64,000 nt of DNA, from assembly GCF_039526245.1 (NCBI RefSeq), contig NZ_BAAAIV010000015.1, forward strand, positions 78,022 through 142,021. The letters are read 5' to 3'. How positions within the stretch are numbered: the stretch's first letter is position 1; each line of letters starts with the position of its first letter. Origin of the DNA: Arthrobacter_H rhombi (GTDB lineage: Bacteria; Actinomycetota; Actinomycetes; Actinomycetales; Micrococcaceae). Below, in pieces: positions 7,491-16,007 of this stretch. The notes under the pieces were generated by a model. The model searched no databases, had not been told where the DNA came from, and saw only the letters and a program-made list of their open reading frames with translations. The translations under genes were made by a program, and so were the position numbers.

Positions 7491-8369
7491 CTACTCCGAG
7501 GCGTCCTGCGGGTCGCCGGCGCCGATGCTGTGGCTCCCCGACATCGGGGTGAACGGCGTGGCCTCGGGACGCTTCGGCGTGATGCCGTCACCGCTGGACT
7601 GGTGACGCAGACGGCGCAGGACCCAGGGGGCCAGGTGGGTCCGGGCCCAGACCAGGTCCTCCCGGCGGGCAGTGCGCCACGGCTTCGTGGTGGCCGGGAG
7701 CGCCTCCAGGGGTTTGAGCCCATGCTCCACGTTGAGGGTGTCCAGGACCATCATCGCGATCGTGTGGTGGCCCAACGGGGAGAAGTGCAGCCGGTCCGGT
7801 GCCCACATGCGCGGCTGGTGCAACTCACGCAGTGCCCACATGTCGGCGACGATGGCGTCGTGGCGTGCAGCTACGATGCGCAGGTTCTCGTTGTAGATGG
7901 CCACCCGGCCACGCATGGATCCCAGTACCGGGGTTTCGCCGATGTCCGGGCCGTTGAACAGGAGCACCGTGGCTCCGGTGGCGGCCAGACGCCCGACGAA
8001 GTCGTCCATGACCACGGCCAACGCGTCGGGGTCACCGCCCGGTCGCAACACGTCGTTGCCGCCGGCGCAGACGGTGATCAGGTCAGGCTTCAGGGCGATG
8101 GCCGGGTCCAGTTGCTCGGCCTGGATCTGGCGGACCAGCCGTCCGCGGATCGCCAGGTTGGCGTAGGCGAAGTCGTCGACGCCGTGGCTGAGTTGCTCGG
8201 CAACACGGTCTGCCCAGCCGCGGTTGCCTCCGGGGCTCCGGGGGTCCGGGTCGCCGATGCCTTCGGTGAAGGAATCGCCGAGTGACACCATGCGGCGCCA
8301 CGGATGGCGTTCGGCGGTGCCGGTGGGGGAGTCCTGCTGGTCGATTGCTGCTGGTTCTTCGCTACTCAC
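7491..8369 (-). CDS. SGNH/GDSL-family hydrolase
   Basis: A 292-residue protein with GDSFTEG (31-37, nucleophile S33), NLAIRG (block II), CAGGND (N105) and DRLH (D192, H195), a complete SGNH active site. It is a clear paralogue of the protein at 24842-25651, sharing SLGDSFTEG, GWADRVA, YANLAIR and AGGND. No secretion signal is evident. Family members are esterases, lipases or thioesterases; the substrate is unknown. The last ~80 residues extend past the catalytic core and are proline/serine-rich at the end. It is convergent with metX. Starts with GTG. Confidence 0.88.
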   Translation of the reverse strand: MSSEEPAAIDQQDSPTGTAERHPWRRMVSLGDSFTEGIGDPDPRSPGGNRGWADRVAEQLSHGVDDFAYANLAIRGRLVRQIQAEQLDPAIALKPDLITVCAGGNDVLRPGGDPDALAVVMDDFVGRLAATGATVLLFNGPDIGETPVLGSMRGRVAIYNENLRIVAARHDAIVADMWALRELHQPRMWAPDRLHFSPLGHHTIAMMVLDTLNVEHGLKPLEALPATTKPWRTARREDLVWARTHLAPWVLRRLRHQSSGDGITPKRPEATPFTPMSGSHSIGAGDPQDASE

Positions 8370-8435
8370 GGGTACATTGTTTCACTGGGCAACGAAGTTC
8401 ACCACCCGTGGGGGTCTCCGTGATTCAATGGCCGC

Positions 8436-9083
8436 ATGACTGACACCTTGCCCCAGCCCGTTGTTGTCTGGTCACGCCCGGAAGCCGAGCGTGCCGGTAC
8501 CCCGCTGCTCGTGCTCTTCCACGGCTACCTCTCCCACGAAAAGGACCTGATCGGCCTGGCCCCGATGCTGCCCGGGGAATTCACGTTGGCCTCGGTCAGG
8601 GCCCCCTTTGCCATGGGGCCGGGGTACACCTGGTTCCCACTGATGCACGAACCCGATTACTCCACCGAGCGCGTGGTGGAAGCGGTCTCCAACGTGTGGG
8701 CCTGGATCGATTCCGTGAAGGACCAGCACTCCTCCGTCACCGTCCTGGGGTTCTCGATGGGCATGGCGGTGGCCACCTCGGTCCTGCGTCATCGCCCCGA
8801 GGAGATTGCCGCCGTCGTCGGCTTGTCGGGATTCGCCATCCCCGCGGAGGGCCACGAGTTCTTCGACGACGAGGCCACCCGTGCGGCCAAACGGCCATTG
8901 TTCTGGGGCCGCGGCCAGGCCGACACTGTCATCACCGAGGACAAGATCGAGTTCACCCTTGATTGGGCCACCGGGCATACGGATCTGACCAAGATGCTCT
9001 ACGCCGGCATGACCCACAGCGTCTCGGAGCCGGAGATGAAGCACGTCTCCGAGTTCCTGCGCCACCACGTGCTGGGGGCCTGA
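8436..9083 (+). CDS. Alpha/beta-hydrolase, phospholipase/carboxylesterase-like
   Basis: A 215-residue hydrolase of the small carboxylesterase/acyl-protein-thioesterase type. Seen: oxyanion motif LFHGYLS (about 28-33), nucleophile S107 in LGFSMG, an aspartate in RGQADTVI, and the histidine in MTHSVS. The gene stands alone, divergent from the SGNH hydrolase. A TTCAAT element 6 bases before the ATG hints at a leaderless transcript, though the match is weaker than for other genes here. The substrate is unknown; short-chain esters or thioesters are plausible. Confidence 0.85.
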   Translation: MTDTLPQPVVVWSRPEAERAGTPLLVLFHGYLSHEKDLIGLAPMLPGEFTLASVRAPFAMGPGYTWFPLMHEPDYSTERVVEAVSNVWAWIDSVKDQHSSVTVLGFSMGMAVATSVLRHRPEEIAAVVGLSGFAIPAEGHEFFDDEATRAAKRPLFWGRGQADTVITEDKIEFTLDWATGHTDLTKMLYAGMTHSVSEPEMKHVSEFLRHHVLGA

Positions 9084-9111
9084 CCCGGCCGGTTGACGGC
9101 GAGGCACGAAC

Positions 9112-9174
9112 TTCTTGTGCCATTCCATTGACACAAGAATGCGACGGTGCTTGTATTGGTGCATTGATACAAGC
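9112..9174 (+). promoter_or_regulatory. Strong promoter with two CTTGT-type inverted repeats (GntR operator)
   Basis: A consensus -35 TTGACA (9128-9133) and -10 TTGTAT (9151-9156) are separated by 17 bp. Two inverted repeats overlay them: TTCTTGTG/CACAAGAA (9112-9119 and 9132-9139) and GCTTGTAT/ATACAAGC (9149-9156 and 9167-9174), with centres 36 bp apart. Right and left arms cover the -35 and -10. This fits autorepression by the YtrA-type GntR regulator encoded downstream. Confidence 0.75.
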
Positions 9175-9207
9175 GGCCTCAAGGCTGCCGACCTGAGGAC
9201 GTGGATC

Positions 9208-10239
9208 ATGAGCGGTGTGCTGGTGTTGCTGGTGGTCATCGTGGTGGCGGCGGTCGTGGCGCTGCGCGCGGCACGCCTGGTTCGACGCCGCGCCGTCCTT
9301 CCCGGTCGGCTCCTGCCGGAGCCCGGATCGCCGGCGGCGGTGGAAGCCACTGCCCTGCTCGGCGCCCTGCGTCGTCGCGGCGGTGCCGCCGTCGTCGCGG
9401 TGGCAGCGGTGGTGGTGCTGTCGCTGGGCGTGCAAGCCGTATGGCCTGCCGCCGCGGGACTGCCCGTTGTCCTCGCGCCGTCACTGGCCCTGCTGGCCCT
9501 GACCGGAACGTATGGCCTGTGGCCCCTGCCGGACGAGCCGGCGCCCACCGCGTCCACGACCACCCATGCGGATATCACCACGCGCCGCGCCGGCGGCTTC
9601 GGGCCATCTTGGGGGTACATGCTCCCGGCCCTGCTGGTGGCCGCGACCCTGGCCTCGGTCATCGTCGCGGGACTGCTGGCCACCCAGGACGAATCGGGCA
9701 GGTCGCGCGAATATGGCTATGCCATCAAGGCGCCTCCGGTGCCGGGCCAACTCGGACTGGCCAGCGGGACAGCGGGCCCCTTCCCCGGGTGGTACTACGG
9801 GATTCCCGTCATCGTGGTCCTGCTGGTTTCGGCGCTGCTGCTGGGTTGGGCACTGCACCGCAACGCCCGGCGCCCGCGGTTGAGGGCTGCCGGCCTGGTG
9901 GCCTTCGACGACGCGGTGCGTACCTGCGTGGGCTTCGCCCTCTCGGCGGGAACCAGCGCACTGCTGGCACTCCAACTGGCCCTGTTGGCATTGATGGCCG
10001 GACCGGCGCTGATCAACGCCGCCCGGAACATCCCGGGCGGAGCCGTGTCGGAGGGCGGCGGCCTGGCCGGTGTGGACGTGCCCACGCTCTGGGCCGGAGT
10101 GGCAGTGGTCGTCGCCGCCCTGGTCCTGCTGGGGGTCGTGGCCGTGCTGGGCGCAACGTTCATGTCCTGGATCCTGGGCAACCAGCGATCACCTGCGGGG
10201 CAGGTCGGGCGCCGGCGAACAAGAGGGGCCCAGCGGTGA
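9208..10239 (+). CDS. Multi-pass membrane protein of unknown function, GntR partner
   Basis: About 343 residues with five to six predicted membrane segments: an N-terminal anchor (about 3-22), two around 60-105, one near 140-160, one near 205-225, and two near the C-terminus. I do not recognise the family; it has the general look of DUF1648/DUF5808-type proteins often paired with YtrA-like regulators. The ATG is preceded by GAGGAC at about 8 bases. The stop overlaps the GTG of the GntR gene. YtrA operons usually encode ABC exporters and answer envelope stress; here no ATPase is present. Confidence 0.65.
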   Translation: MSGVLVLLVVIVVAAVVALRAARLVRRRAVLPGRLLPEPGSPAAVEATALLGALRRRGGAAVVAVAAVVVLSLGVQAVWPAAAGLPVVLAPSLALLALTGTYGLWPLPDEPAPTASTTTHADITTRRAGGFGPSWGYMLPALLVAATLASVIVAGLLATQDESGRSREYGYAIKAPPVPGQLGLASGTAGPFPGWYYGIPVIVVLLVSALLLGWALHRNARRPRLRAAGLVAFDDAVRTCVGFALSAGTSALLALQLALLALMAGPALINAARNIPGGAVSEGGGLAGVDVPTLWAGVAVVVAALVLLGVVAVLGATFMSWILGNQRSPAGQVGRRRTRGAQR

Positions 10240-10583
10240 TCTCCGTCGATGCCGACGACCCGTCGGGACCCTCGGAACAAATCCGGGTGCAGTTCACGGC
10301 ATTGATCCGTTCCGGAGTGCTGCCGGCAGATGCGAAACTGCCGCCGGTACGCCAACTGGCCGGGGATCTGCGGCTAGCCCCGGGGACGGTCGCGAAGTCC
10401 TACCGTGAACTCGAAGCGCAGGGACTGGTGATCACGGGACGGGCCGCCGGCACCCGGGTGGCCGCCGGGCAGGCACTGCCCGCGTCGATCCTGGAGCAGT
10501 CCCGGCAATTTGCACAGGCTGCCCGCGATGCCGGTCTGGCCGTTGCCGAGGCCCAGGGGCTCGTGGCGCTGGGCTGGGAGTAG
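10236..10583 (+). CDS. GntR-family transcriptional regulator, YtrA subfamily
   Basis: A 115-residue protein with an N-terminal winged helix (about 10-75: SEQIRVQFTALIRSGVLPADAKLPPVRQLAGDL in short segments, then APGTVAKSYRELEAQGLV) and only a ~40-residue tail, the compact form typical of YtrA-type GntR repressors. The GTG start overlaps the membrane-protein stop (GTGA). The two inverted repeats in the operon promoter at 9112-9174 are its most likely targets. Effector unknown. Confidence 0.9.
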   Translation: MISVDADDPSGPSEQIRVQFTALIRSGVLPADAKLPPVRQLAGDLRLAPGTVAKSYRELEAQGLVITGRAAGTRVAAGQALPASILEQSRQFAQAARDAGLAVAEAQGLVALGWE

Positions 10584-10597
10584 CCGGGGGAGCGGGC

Positions 10598-10825
10598 CTA
10601 TTCGGCCTCGACGACCACTGACTCCTCGCCCAAGGTGACGACATCGCCGCCGTGCAGCTGCTTGCCACGGCGCGTCTCGATGTCGCCGTTGACCTTGACC
10701 ATGCCGTTCTCCACGAGTTCCTTGGCATGGAAACCGTCCTCGGCCAAGCCGGCCAATTTGAGCAGCTGGCCCAAGCGGATCGAATCGTCGCGGATGGTGA
10801 TCGGTTGTGGCTGCGCAGAAGTCAT
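10598..10825 (-). CDS. S4-domain RNA-binding protein (YbcJ-like)
   Basis: A 75-residue protein made almost wholly of one S4 domain: IRLGQLLKLAGLAEDGFHAKELVENGMVKVNG, then RRGKQLHGGDVV. The start MTSAQPQ is chosen because GGAGGAAG lies 7-8 bases upstream; longer in-frame starts would overlap the divergent transporter gene. S4 proteins of this size bind structured RNA, often rRNA or tRNA, and the YbcJ group is linked to ribosome or RNA metabolism. It is convergent with the GntR gene. Confidence 0.88.
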   Translation of the reverse strand: MTSAQPQPITIRDDSIRLGQLLKLAGLAEDGFHAKELVENGMVKVNGDIETRRGKQLHGGDVVTLGEESVVVEAE

Positions 10826-10883
10826 GTCTTCATCTTCCTCCACGTTGTGCCGACCGGCCAATGCGCGACTAGCATGACCTGCG

Positions 10884-11882
10884 ATGAACTCTGTATCCCC
10901 GCCGGTCGCCACCGCCCGCCACCTTCCCCTCTGGGCCGGACTGGCCCTGGCCATCGTGGGCGGGTTGATGATGCCCATCCAGGGTCGGATCAACGGTGCC
11001 CTGTCCGAACAGATGGGCGACGGCAATGCCGCGGCAGCCATCAGCTTTGCCGGGGGGACCGTGGTGATGATCCTGGTTTCGGTCCTGCTGCCGCGGGGCC
11101 GGGCCGGACTCGCCGCGATGCGACGGGCCGTAGCCGGGCGTGAGTTCCCGCGGTGGTACCTGCTGGCCGGCCTGAGCGGCGGCTACATCGTCTTCGGCCA
11201 AAGCCACGCCGTCCCGCTGATCGGCGTCGCCCTGTTCACCGTGGCCATCGTGACCGGACAGACCATCAGCGGGTTGATGGTCGATAGGGTCGGTTTCGGC
11301 CCGGGCGGCAAACGCTATGTCACCGCCCGGCGCATGGCAGGGGCCGTGCTGATGATCATTGCCGTGCTGTGGGCCGTCTCGCCGCGCCTGGAGACCTCGG
11401 CCGGCGGACTCGTGTGGCTGATCCCCATCCTCATGCCCTTCAGCGCCGGACTGTTCATGGGCTTCCAGCAGGCCATGAACGGCACCCAGACAGCCGCCTA
11501 CGGCACCCCGATCACCGCGACCCTGGTGAACTTCCTCACCGGCGGAACGGCACTGTTCATCCTCTGGGGCGTCACGTCTCTGGCCGCACCGCGCCACCTC
11601 GAGTTCCCCTCCGAGTGGTGGCTCTACACCGGTGGCGTCTTCGGGTGCGTGTTCATTGCCATCGGCGCCCTGTTGGTCAGGTCCCTGGGCGTCCTGGTCT
11701 CCGGTTTGTGCATGATAGCGGGGCAACTGATCGGCTCCCTGGCCATCGACATCATCCTGCCCGCACCGGGCACCGTGGTGGCGGTCGCCACCGTCCTGGG
11801 CACCGTGTTGACCCTCGTCGCCGTCGTCCTGGCCAGCATTCCCACCGGACACCGGCCCCGGGTGCGCACGCCCCGGAAGTAG
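10884..11882 (+). CDS. DMT-superfamily transporter, YdcZ/DUF606 type (two repeats)
   Basis: A 332-residue protein with ten predicted membrane helices formed by two copies of the DUF606 (YdcZ) unit. The first begins LALAIVGGLMMPIQGRINGALS (shown in part as MPIQGRINGAL, about 30-40) and the second LIPILMPFSAGLFMGFQQAMNG with GTPITATLVNFLTGG. YdcZ proteins are DMT-type exporters or importers without an established common substrate. A TAGCAT element 8 bases before the ATG suggests a leaderless mRNA. It is divergent from the S4 gene. Confidence 0.85.
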   Translation: MNSVSPPVATARHLPLWAGLALAIVGGLMMPIQGRINGALSEQMGDGNAAAAISFAGGTVVMILVSVLLPRGRAGLAAMRRAVAGREFPRWYLLAGLSGGYIVFGQSHAVPLIGVALFTVAIVTGQTISGLMVDRVGFGPGGKRYVTARRMAGAVLMIIAVLWAVSPRLETSAGGLVWLIPILMPFSAGLFMGFQQAMNGTQTAAYGTPITATLVNFLTGGTALFILWGVTSLAAPRHLEFPSEWWLYTGGVFGCVFIAIGALLVRSLGVLVSGLCMIAGQLIGSLAIDIILPAPGTVVAVATVLGTVLTLVAVVLASIPTGHRPRVRTPRK

Positions 11883-11986
11883 CCGCCAATTCCCCGGCGA
11901 CGTCGGGCTCGCGTTAGGCTGGACCGGTATCCCTGCCCCGTTACGGACCGCAACCAGCGGCCTCGTAGACCATTGGAGTTAATTTC

Positions 11987-13372
11987 ATGGCGCCCCAGTC
12001 CAAGCTCGACCAGGTCATCTCCCTCGCCAAACGGCGCGGTTTCGTCTTCCAGGCCGGTGAGATCTATGGCGGTTCGCGCTCGGCGTGGGACTACGGACCA
12101 CTGGGCGCCGAACTGAAGGACAACATCAAGCGCGAGTGGTGGCAGAACTTCGTCCGCGGCCGTGAGGACATGGTCGGCCTGGACTCCTCGATCATCCTGC
12201 CCAAGCAGGTCTGGGAGGCCTCCGGGCACGTCGCGACGTTCACCGACCCGCTGGTCGAATGCACCCAGTGCCACAAGCGCCACCGCCAGGACCACCTCAT
12301 CGAGGCGTTCACGGAGAAGAAGAAGCGCGAGCCCCAGGACGGCATGTCCGAGATCGTCTGCCCCGACTGCGGCACCAAGGGCGGCTGGACCGAACCGCAG
12401 CTGTTCTCCGGCCTGATCAAGACCTACCTGGGCCCCGTCGACAACGAGTCCGGCCTGGCCTACCTGCGCCCCGAGACCGCCCAGGGCATCTTCGTGAACT
12501 TCAACAACGTGCTCACCGTTTCGCGCAAGAAGCCGCCGTTCGGCATCGGCCAGATCGGCAAGGCCTTCCGCAACGAGATCACCCCCGGCAACTTCATCTT
12601 CCGCACCCGCGAGTTCGAGCAGATGGAGATCGAGTTCTTCACCGCCCCCGAGGATGCCCCCAAGTTCTTCCAGGAATGGGTCGACTCCTGCTGGGCCTGG
12701 TTCCTTGACCTGGGCATCAACCCCGAGAACATGCGCCAGTTCGATGTCCCCGAGGACGAGCGGGCGCACTACTCCGCAGGCACCATCGACTTCGAATACC
12801 GCTTCGGCTTCAAGGGCTCCGAATGGGGCGAATTGATGGGCGTGGCCAACCGCACCGACTACGACCTCGGTTCCCACTCCAAGGGCTCGGGCACCGAACT
12901 GAGCTACTTCAACCAGGCCACGGGCGAGCGGTTCACCCCGTACGTCATCGAGCCTTCCTTCGGGCTGACCCGCTCCATGATGGCCTTCCTGGTCGACGCC
13001 TACACCGAGGACGAGGCCCCCAACGCCAAGGGCGGCGTGGACAAGCGCACCGTCCTGAAGCTGGATCCGCGCCTGGCCCCGGTCAAGGCTGCCGTGCTGC
13101 CGCTGAGCCGCAACGAGGAGCTCTCGCCCAAGGCGAAGGCCCTGGCCGCCGAGCTGCGCAAGCACTGGAACATCGACTTCGACGACGCCGGGGCCATCGG
13201 CCGCCGCTACCGCCGCCAGGATGAGATCGGCACCCCGTTCTGCATCACGGTCGACTTCGACACGCTCGAGGACCAGGCAGTGACCATCCGTGAACGCGAC
13301 ACCATGAGCCAGGAACGCGTCGCCCTGGACCAGGTGAAGTCCTACCTGGCCGGGCGACTGCTCGGAGCCTGA
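11987..13372 (+). CDS. glyS: Glycyl-tRNA synthetase (single-chain alpha2 type)
   Basis: A 461-residue class II synthetase that charges tRNA-Gly. Seen: the N-terminal IYGGSRSAWDYGPLG typical of the dimeric GlyRS, a four-cysteine zinc-like pair (C92/C95 and C125/C128), RPETAQGIFVNF, GKAFRNEITPGNFIFRTREFEQME (motif 2 region) and the C-terminal anticodon-binding domain. Length fits the bacterial alpha2 GlyRS rather than the glyQ/glyS alpha2beta2 form. A -10-like TAGGCT near 11914 and a GGAG upstream of the ATG fit an ordinary leadered transcript. A strong hairpin follows. Confidence 0.97.
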   Translation: MAPQSKLDQVISLAKRRGFVFQAGEIYGGSRSAWDYGPLGAELKDNIKREWWQNFVRGREDMVGLDSSIILPKQVWEASGHVATFTDPLVECTQCHKRHRQDHLIEAFTEKKKREPQDGMSEIVCPDCGTKGGWTEPQLFSGLIKTYLGPVDNESGLAYLRPETAQGIFVNFNNVLTVSRKKPPFGIGQIGKAFRNEITPGNFIFRTREFEQMEIEFFTAPEDAPKFFQEWVDSCWAWFLDLGINPENMRQFDVPEDERAHYSAGTIDFEYRFGFKGSEWGELMGVANRTDYDLGSHSKGSGTELSYFNQATGERFTPYVIEPSFGLTRSMMAFLVDAYTEDEAPNAKGGVDKRTVLKLDPRLAPVKAAVLPLSRNEELSPKAKALAAELRKHWNIDFDDAGAIGRRYRRQDEIGTPFCITVDFDTLEDQAVTIRERDTMSQERVALDQVKSYLAGRLLGA

Positions 13373-13379
13373 CCCCTTC

Positions 13380-13411
13380 ACGGGCCGGCTGCCACCCGGC
13401 AGCCGGCCCGT
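13380..13411 (+). terminator. Rho-independent terminator after glyS
   Basis: A 14-bp GC-rich stem (13380-13393 with 13398-13411) with a 4-base loop is followed by CGTTCTTCC. It separates glyS from the acetyltransferase. Confidence 0.8.
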
Positions 13412-13444
13412 CGTTCTTCCCCCTTCAATCGCATCAGGAGCAAC

Positions 13445-14356
13445 ATGAGCAACCTCACCTACCGGCCGTGGCAAGAAGGCGATGACCTGGCGCTGCTGCA
13501 GATCCTCGGGGACCCCTCCACGCCCCAGGCCCACATCGACCGGACCATGCTGCGCGCCGACAGCGACGACCCCTGGGCGCGCACGCTCGTCGCCGTCGAC
13601 GACGGGATCCCGGTAGGCGCCGGCACGCTCTTCGAGTCCTCGCTGCACCCCGAGCGGCTGTGGCTCTTCGTCGAGGTTGCCCCGGCGCTGCGCCGGCAGG
13701 GCGTGGCCACCGAACTGCTGCGCCGGTTGCGTGAATTCCCGGCGCCGTCCGGCGTCACGGCACTGAAGTCGCGCTACACGGTCGAGGGCTCCGAGGGCGA
13801 GGCCGCCGCCGCGTTCACCTCGTCGCTGGGCCAGGAACAGGTCCAGCGTTCGCGCGGGGTCGTGGTGGAACCGGGCGCGCTGAAGCTGCCCGTGTTCGAC
13901 GACGACGGACTGACCCTGGAGGAGGCGGCCACCGGATCCGTCGAGCTCTCCCAGGTCGTCGCCGACTACTACAACGCGGTCCACGACTGGGACCGTGCGC
14001 AGATGACCCTGGGCCGCGCCCAGACCATGCTGCTCAACGACGCCACCGGTGCCAAGGGCGCCATCGTGCTGCGCGACAAGCCCAAGGACGCCGGCGGCAA
14101 GATCCTCTCCTTCGCGATCAGCTACGAGCCGGACCGCATCGACGCCCCGGCCGACGTGTTGATGGGCTGGGATCCCACGCTGTCCGACTCCGACGCCCGC
14201 GAGGCGGTGCGCGGCCTGCTGGCCATGCTGGCCCACCAATACCCGGTCAAGCTCGAAGTCGATGACGCCATGGCGCCGCTCGCCGATCTGACGGACGAGC
14301 TGATCGCCGCCGGGCAGGCCACCGTGGTGACCACGACGATCATCGTCGCCAACTAA
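13445..14356 (+). CDS. GNAT-family N-acetyltransferase
   Basis: A 303-residue protein. The first GNAT domain (about 1-140) has the acetyl-CoA loop in FVEVAPALRRQGVATELLRRL. The second half (about 150-300) looks like a degenerate second GNAT fold, as in tandem-GNAT proteins. AGGAGCAAC precedes the ATG. It stands alone between two hairpins. Substrate unknown. Confidence 0.82.
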   Translation: MSNLTYRPWQEGDDLALLQILGDPSTPQAHIDRTMLRADSDDPWARTLVAVDDGIPVGAGTLFESSLHPERLWLFVEVAPALRRQGVATELLRRLREFPAPSGVTALKSRYTVEGSEGEAAAAFTSSLGQEQVQRSRGVVVEPGALKLPVFDDDGLTLEEAATGSVELSQVVADYYNAVHDWDRAQMTLGRAQTMLLNDATGAKGAIVLRDKPKDAGGKILSFAISYEPDRIDAPADVLMGWDPTLSDSDAREAVRGLLAMLAHQYPVKLEVDDAMAPLADLTDELIAAGQATVVTTTIIVAN

Positions 14357-14392
14357 CACCGACCCGCACCCCTGCCGGGGTCAACGGGTACG

Positions 14393-14430
14393 ACGGCGGT
14401 GCTCCCCGATGTGGGAGCGCCGCCGTTTTC
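14393..14430 (+). terminator. Rho-independent terminator after the acetyltransferase
   Basis: Arms 14393-14406 and 14413-14426 form a 14-bp stem with one wobble pair, followed by TTTTC. Confidence 0.85.
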
Positions 14431-14459
14431 ATGCCGGGTTTCCCGAGCTCGCGAAGGCG

Positions 14460-15317
14460 TCAGTAGGTGTAGAAACCCTGTCCGCTGGCAGTTCCCAGGT
14501 GTCCCCGGTCGATGAAGTCGCGCTTGAGCATCGCCGCAAACTCCTGTGACTTCTCGGAGGGATTGGTGCTGGCGATGTTGTACGCGGTGGTCAGCCCCAC
14601 GATGTCGAAGATCTGGAACGGGCCCAGGGGTGCGCCGGTGGCGATGCGCCACGTCTTGTCGATGGTTTCGTGGTCCGCAATGCCCTCCACGAGCAGTCCC
14701 GAGGCGGCGTCGAGCAGGGGGACGAGCAGCGAGTTCAGGACATAGCCCGCCTTTTCCTTCTTGAGCTCGACGGGGACCATGCCGCTGTTCCGGGCGAAGT
14801 CGACGACGGTTTCGTACACCGCTGGATCGGTGTCGGTGGTCCCCATGACCTCGGCGGTGTTCTGACGCCAGACGTGGTTGGCATAGTGCAGGGCCAGGAA
14901 CTTCCCCGGGCGACCCGTGAAGTCCTTGAGGTCACTGGGCAGCAGGGTCGAGGAGTTGGTGGCGAAGATGGTCCTCGACGGTGCCAGATCCGCCAGTTCG
15001 GTGTACAGCCGTCGCTTGACCTCGATTTTTTCCGGGACGGCCTCGATGACCAGGTCGGCATCTCCGACCGCTTCGGCCAGATCGGTGGTCAGATGCAGGT
15101 TCTGCAGGGCCGCTTCGGTCTGGTGGGCGGCGGCGCCGACAGCTGGATCGTGCTGGTAGATCCCCGCGAGCTCGGCGAAGCGGGTCCGGGCCCGGTCCAG
15201 GGCCTCCTCGTTGATGTCGTAGGCGTGGACCCGGTACCCGTGGAACGCCGTCTGAAAGGCGATCTGGGCGCCGAGGACGCCGGTGCCGAGTACGGCGACT
15301 GTGGTGATGCTGGACAT
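14460..15317 (-). CDS. 3-hydroxyacyl-CoA dehydrogenase
   Basis: A 285-residue NAD-dependent dehydrogenase of the 3-hydroxybutyryl-CoA type. Seen: Rossmann motif VLGTGVLG (11-16), VIEAVPEK, ATNSSTLLPSDL, ALHYANHVW and GYVLNSLLVP, the family order. The start MSSITT is preferred because AAGGAGAA lies 6 bases upstream; that Shine-Dalgarno sits inside the last codons of the EthR-like gene, so the two are tightly coupled. It could act on acids or alcohols released by the divergent monooxygenase-hydrolase; this is inference from context. No thiolase or ligase is adjacent. Confidence 0.88.
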   Translation of the reverse strand: MSSITTVAVLGTGVLGAQIAFQTAFHGYRVHAYDINEEALDRARTRFAELAGIYQHDPAVGAAAHQTEAALQNLHLTTDLAEAVGDADLVIEAVPEKIEVKRRLYTELADLAPSRTIFATNSSTLLPSDLKDFTGRPGKFLALHYANHVWRQNTAEVMGTTDTDPAVYETVVDFARNSGMVPVELKKEKAGYVLNSLLVPLLDAASGLLVEGIADHETIDKTWRIATGAPLGPFQIFDIVGLTTAYNIASTNPSEKSQEFAAMLKRDFIDRGHLGTASGQGFYTY

Positions 15318-15318
15318 G

Positions 15319-15939
15319 TCATTCTCCTTGGCCATAGATACTGTGAAGCCAGATGCCGGACAGGACATCGAGCACGTTGGACGAGCTGATGGAGGTGGTC
15401 TCCCGCCCGAAGCCCGCTGTGAGGACCCGCTCGTTCATCAAATTCAACGCGGTCGCGAGATCGAGGGCGTCTGCGCCCTCGGGGGCAGCGCCCCTGGCCC
15501 TTTCCGCACGGATCACGTCGGCCGTGTAGCTGATCCAGGACTTCATCGATCTCGCCCACAGGTCGTGTACTTCCTGGCTGCGCGACATGGCGGCGACGGC
15601 CGCGGTGGCAACGGCCCGGTGCGCGGTGAACACGTCCACGAACACCTCGATCGACCGACGCCAAGCGGCAGCCGGTTCCGATCCGAAATCGCGGGGCAGG
15701 GAGGCGACATGGCCTTCCACCTCGGTGATGACCTGGTCGAGCAGGGCCAGCAGGACTTCGTCCTTGGAGGAGAAGTAGAAGTAGAAGCTCGGTCGTGAAA
15801 TGCCCGCACCGGACGCGAGGTCCTCGATGGAGATGTCATCAAACGGCTTCTCGGCCAGGAGGCGTTCGGCAGTCGCGAGCAGCGCGGCCTGCCGGTCGTC
15901 GCCAGATGGGCGTGATTCCCTGCGTCCTCGTGGGGTCAT
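15319..15939 (-). CDS. ethR: EthR-like TetR-family repressor
   Basis: A 206-residue regulator strikingly like M. tuberculosis EthR as I remember it: PRGRRESRPSGDDR at the N-terminus, the HTH SIEDLASGAGISRPSFYFYFSSKDEVLLALLD, WISYTADVIRAERARGAAP, and LATALNLMNER. EthR represses the adjacent ethA and is relieved by hydrophobic ligands. The divergent gene here is EthA-like, so the regulatory pair is conserved. A TATCTT element 6 bases upstream of the ATG suggests a leaderless transcript. The 3-hydroxyacyl-CoA dehydrogenase follows immediately. Confidence 0.92.
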   Translation of the reverse strand: MTPRGRRESRPSGDDRQAALLATAERLLAEKPFDDISIEDLASGAGISRPSFYFYFSSKDEVLLALLDQVITEVEGHVASLPRDFGSEPAAAWRRSIEVFVDVFTAHRAVATAAVAAMSRSQEVHDLWARSMKSWISYTADVIRAERARGAAPEGADALDLATALNLMNERVLTAGFGRETTSISSSNVLDVLSGIWLHSIYGQGE

Positions 15940-15945
15940 ACCCAC

Positions 15946-16001
15946 AAGATAGCAAGAATTTCGACGCGGCGTTGCTTTAATCAACACTGTGTCGATAGCC
16001 T
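15946..16001. promoter_or_regulatory. Divergent ethR / ethA-like promoter region
   Basis: The 68-bp gap between the starts contains, for ethR, TATCTT on the minus strand (15946-15951) and, for the monooxygenase, TTGCTT (15972-15977) 18 bp from TAGCCT (15996-16001). Both -10 elements sit 6 bases from their start codons. TGTCGATAG directly before TAGCCT resembles elements I recall from the M. tuberculosis ethA operator. Repressor bound here would block both directions. Confidence 0.65.
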
Positions 16002-16007
16002 GTTTCC

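Noticed and set aside
10826..11041. N-terminal extension of the S4 protein
   Set aside because: It overlaps the divergent transporter and lacks homology; the ATG at 10825 has a strong ribosome site.
11624..14359. A 911-codon open frame on the minus strand
   Set aside because: Antisense to glyS and the acetyltransferase, no domain, no ribosome site.
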